Source: Scleromitrula shiraiana
Lineage: Eukaryota; Ascomycota; Leotiomycetes; Helotiales; Sclerotiniaceae
Direction: 5' to 3'
Assembly: GCA_028455995.1 (NCBI GenBank)
Contig: JABELC010000009.1
Location: 620,001 to 684,000, forward strand
DNA length: 64,000 nt
Shown here: piece after piece, positions 61,466 to 64,000 of the stretch
Numbering within the stretch: the first letter of the stretch is position 1
Layout of the letters: every line of letters begins with the position of its first letter
Made by a program: the position numbers and the translations under genes
The notes under the pieces: generated by a model
The model's database searches: none
The model's input: the letters and a program-made list of their open reading frames with translations, nothing else
Told to the model about the DNA's origin: nothing

Positions 61466-64000
61466 TCAAGGTAGACTTAAAAACAACTCCAGCATCTTCG
61501 GATAGTTGGGTGTACCAAGGCCAGTTACTGGATCCCATCTACAAAATGTCAGTAAAATCTAATATTCGAGTCTCATCTAGGACCTATAGACAGATAAATA
61601 TGTTTGAACTTACCCAGGAACAGCACTGAAACCTGCGGTACCGCAATTAGGATTCTAAAGCATCAAGCGGTTAGCTATGAGATGTACAAATGATAATCAG
61701 GACGGGAGAATAAAGTTAAAAAAACCCAGATATGCTCACGCTGCCATTGGTGATGTCGTTTAGAACATGTGGGTTGGCATATAGCACAGGATTGATAAAT
61801 CCAACAATAGACTTGCCGATTGCAAGGCGCTCTTCGTTAATCTGTTATTCAATTCAGTGTCATGGATCTAAACGTCGGCGATGGGAGTTTGCAAACCAGG
61901 TTGATGATGGAGGCGAATATAGGCGTGCCTAGCCACAGTTAGAAATTTATGATCGAGATAAATTTGGACATCAAACATACTTGCACTTGTGCCACCGTTC
62001 AAATTAAATTCTCCTTCCAAGAAAGTGGCAATATTGTCACCATTCGCAGAAACATCTGGAATCCCTCGTCCAATACGGTTATATACTCCACCATTCGCTC
62101 CAAAACTTGCATTACCCTCATAATAAGGGTAAGGTGGGTTATGCTTCTCAAAGTATCTATATCATTTAACAAAATTGATCACAATTATTTGATTGTTACT
62201 TACGTGGCTACAGCATGTCTCTGATAATCCGGAGTGTTGTAAATGTTGCTGAATCCGCCTGCAGAAGAGTATGCACGGGAGTATGGCGCACCTGCAAGAT
62301 CATTTGCAGCGCTTTCTGGCTCATAAACAGTATGCCCCGGGTAAACTTTTGTAGCACCCACTGCGGTGACATAAGGGCAGCTATAACAATTCTTAGCGAA
62401 GGCGTCTTTTGGAGACTGGGTCACTGGGGTTTGTAATTTATTTGGAAAGCGCTATGATTTTGAAGGGACTACTTACTTGACAGGAAACTGAGGATCAAAA
62501 ATGGTTCCATTTGACCCAAGGCATCCGCTTGGAGTAGCATCACCAGGAGATCCACCAACACCAAAGTCTCCAGAAGCGTAGAGAAATGTGTGTCCTTGTA
62601 GTCCAAGTTTCATGTATCTGTATTCTGGTAAGCACGTGATGTCTAAAGCCTTTCGTTGGCTGCGTACTCATTGCACTGTCTCTTCATATAATACTCCGGA
62701 AGATCAATTTCTGCCTCGCCATATGATGTAGATACCACGTTTGTAGGTTTATACACACCGCACATTAATTTCCCTTTGTATCCGTCGGGTGCAGGATCTG
62801 GATATATTGGATCGAGGACTGGATCATCACCAGTCTCCCCATAGGCTGAATATGTACAGTATGACTATTACTGCGATTAGTTATATCTCCATAGGTCTAA
62901 GCTGATAATACTTACTCCATCGATGGCGTCGAGGAATGTATTGAATGCCCCGACGGTTGGGTTTTCGTTAGAAATATTAATGTCGTCCGTTTGATAAAGA
63001 ACAAGCTTTTGAGGATATACTAAAGGATATGCCAATTCAAAGTCCAGCGTACTTTCTCCGCCACCTTCGTCTACACTGACGGGAGCTATGGCTCCATCAA
63101 CAAAGTTGGGAATTGGATGAGTACCTTGAGGGATATATGGTGTGTAATTAGCGAAGAACAGATTCAGATCTTCTTGATCATAGAAATCCCCATCCTCCCA
63201 AATGCCCATTGCATTTGACGGGTTTGCTTTACTAGCTTGCGGTACTTTATACAAAGCTTTGACACATGCGGGGGTAATTACTTCATCACAATGCTCAAGG
63301 GAACTAAAATTTGGGTACACAGAAGCTTTGAGCGCCTTCTTTGGCTGTCTCAACGAACTGTGACCTCCACCTCGACCAACACCGGCACTACGCTTCAGAG
63401 ACCTTCCTTTCTTGGTAGATATAAGTTTAATGCCAGGAGTAATATAGTCAACATGTGGTCGAACATTAGCAGGGAGATGGTACCTAAGCCAATGTATGTT
63501 AGCACCTCACCTCCATCACCTCTTATAGTCATCGAACATGTGCATGAAGGATGTTTAGAATTGGCGAAGAAATTAAGAGGTGTCACTTACTCATCACAGG
63601 CAGCAGCTACCTCATCACTGGATGAGTGCTCATAAGTGTAATACTGAGTCTTGAGCAGATTCTCTAGTTCCATCGCAGTAGCATCAAATGCATACCATCC
63701 CTTGGTATCCGAATGAACAATTCGGTCAGGTGAAATTCCCGAATTGACTAGCCAGCTCCATACAGTATTGATCGTGTCCTCGGAAGGAGCAAACATATCA
63801 TGAACCTGAGAAGGTGTCCAATGCTTTCCATAGTTAGGGGAATTTGGATGCGAGCTACCAAGAAATAAGTAATTTGAAAAGCTTAACACGATTTGAGATC
63901 ACCTACACATCCATAAGAAAGTCATGTCCCTTCTCAAGATTGCTTTGTGCTAATCCGATTCTCACAGGAAGATTGACTGCGCTTGCGAGTCGATCGCGCT
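61466..64000 (-). CDS. S53 sedolisin-family serine-carboxyl peptidase (5' end outside window)
   Basis: Eleven exons can be read: beyond 64000-63907, 63854-63591, 63483-62916, 62864-62668, 62617-62477, 62380-62204, 62156-61981, 61928-61897, 61841-61740, 61654-61614 and 61538-61466. All joins keep frame. The pro-domain is seen at SHPNSPNYGKHWTPSQVHDM. The catalytic Glu and Asp lie in GGGESTLDFELAYP, the oxyanion Asp in YASGDFGVGG, and the nucleophilic Ser in GGTSASTP (split by an intron). The C terminus GWDPVTGLGTPNYPKMLELF carries the calcium-site region typical of the family. It should be an acid-active secreted tripeptidyl or endopeptidase; the signal peptide lies outside the window. No disablement was seen. 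It is transcribed in the same direction as the small secreted gene next to it. Confidence 0.92.

Noticed and set aside
62381..62476. Apparent frameshift in the S53 peptidase
   Set aside because: Using the acceptor TTATAG at 62381 instead of the nearer CCCAG sites restores frame and gives the expected FPVNCPYVTAVGAT, so the gene is intact.

Overview
This is nuclear DNA of a filamentous ascomycete. The genes carry short GT-AG introns (mostly 45-120 bp), the intergenic DNA is AT-rich and full of microsatellites, and there is a HEX-1 Woronin-body gene, a structure found only in Pezizomycotina. Protein flavour (HsbA, 2EXR, DUF8035, fungal NLRs, S53 peptidase) fits a Leotiomycete such as a Sclerotiniaceae-like fungus, but this placement is inference and I would not push it to species. 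No tRNA or rRNA gene, CRISPR array or intact transposon was seen.

Left part (0-7 kb): a 2EXR-domain protein, a three-exon Zn(II)2Cys6 transcription factor and a two-exon epoxide hydrolase, all on the minus strand. After about 4 kb of AT-rich DNA comes the conserved core (11-23 kb): a very long disordered serine/arginine-rich protein with MRxSMR motifs, a GRAM-TBC-EF-hand Rab GAP (Gyp2/Mdr1-like) and a secreted HsbA-type surface-binding protein. From 24 to 32 kb the DNA is accessory: a decayed Zn2Cys6 regulator, low-complexity DNA, and a large NACHT-ankyrin NLR gene on the minus strand that has stops, frameshifts and a lost splice acceptor. From 36 to 42 kb lie two conserved genes on the plus strand: HEX-1, with a long in-frame histidine-rich upstream extension that has no AUG, and a bleomycin hydrolase with an N-myristoylation-type N terminus. 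From 42.8 to 44.1 kb are remnants of an NB-ARC gene and a 5'-truncated amidase. A DUF8035 protein lies at 46-49 kb. From 49 to 56 kb there is no gene, only repeats, including a roughly 277-bp pure TTTA array.

Right end (56-64 kb): an accessory locus that looks like a dead biosynthetic cluster. It has a truncated secreted-protein ORF fused tail-to-tail with a truncated MFS transporter, then a 5'-truncated NRPS-like adenylate-forming reductase (A-T-R) with at least five stops. Next to these, two genes are intact after splicing: a 127-residue secreted four-cysteine protein and a multi-exon S53 (sedolisin) peptidase whose start lies beyond the right edge.

Exon boundaries were found by eye from GT/AG sites and by requiring the reading frame to be kept. 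The joins quoted keep frame and restore family motifs, but none has transcript support here.
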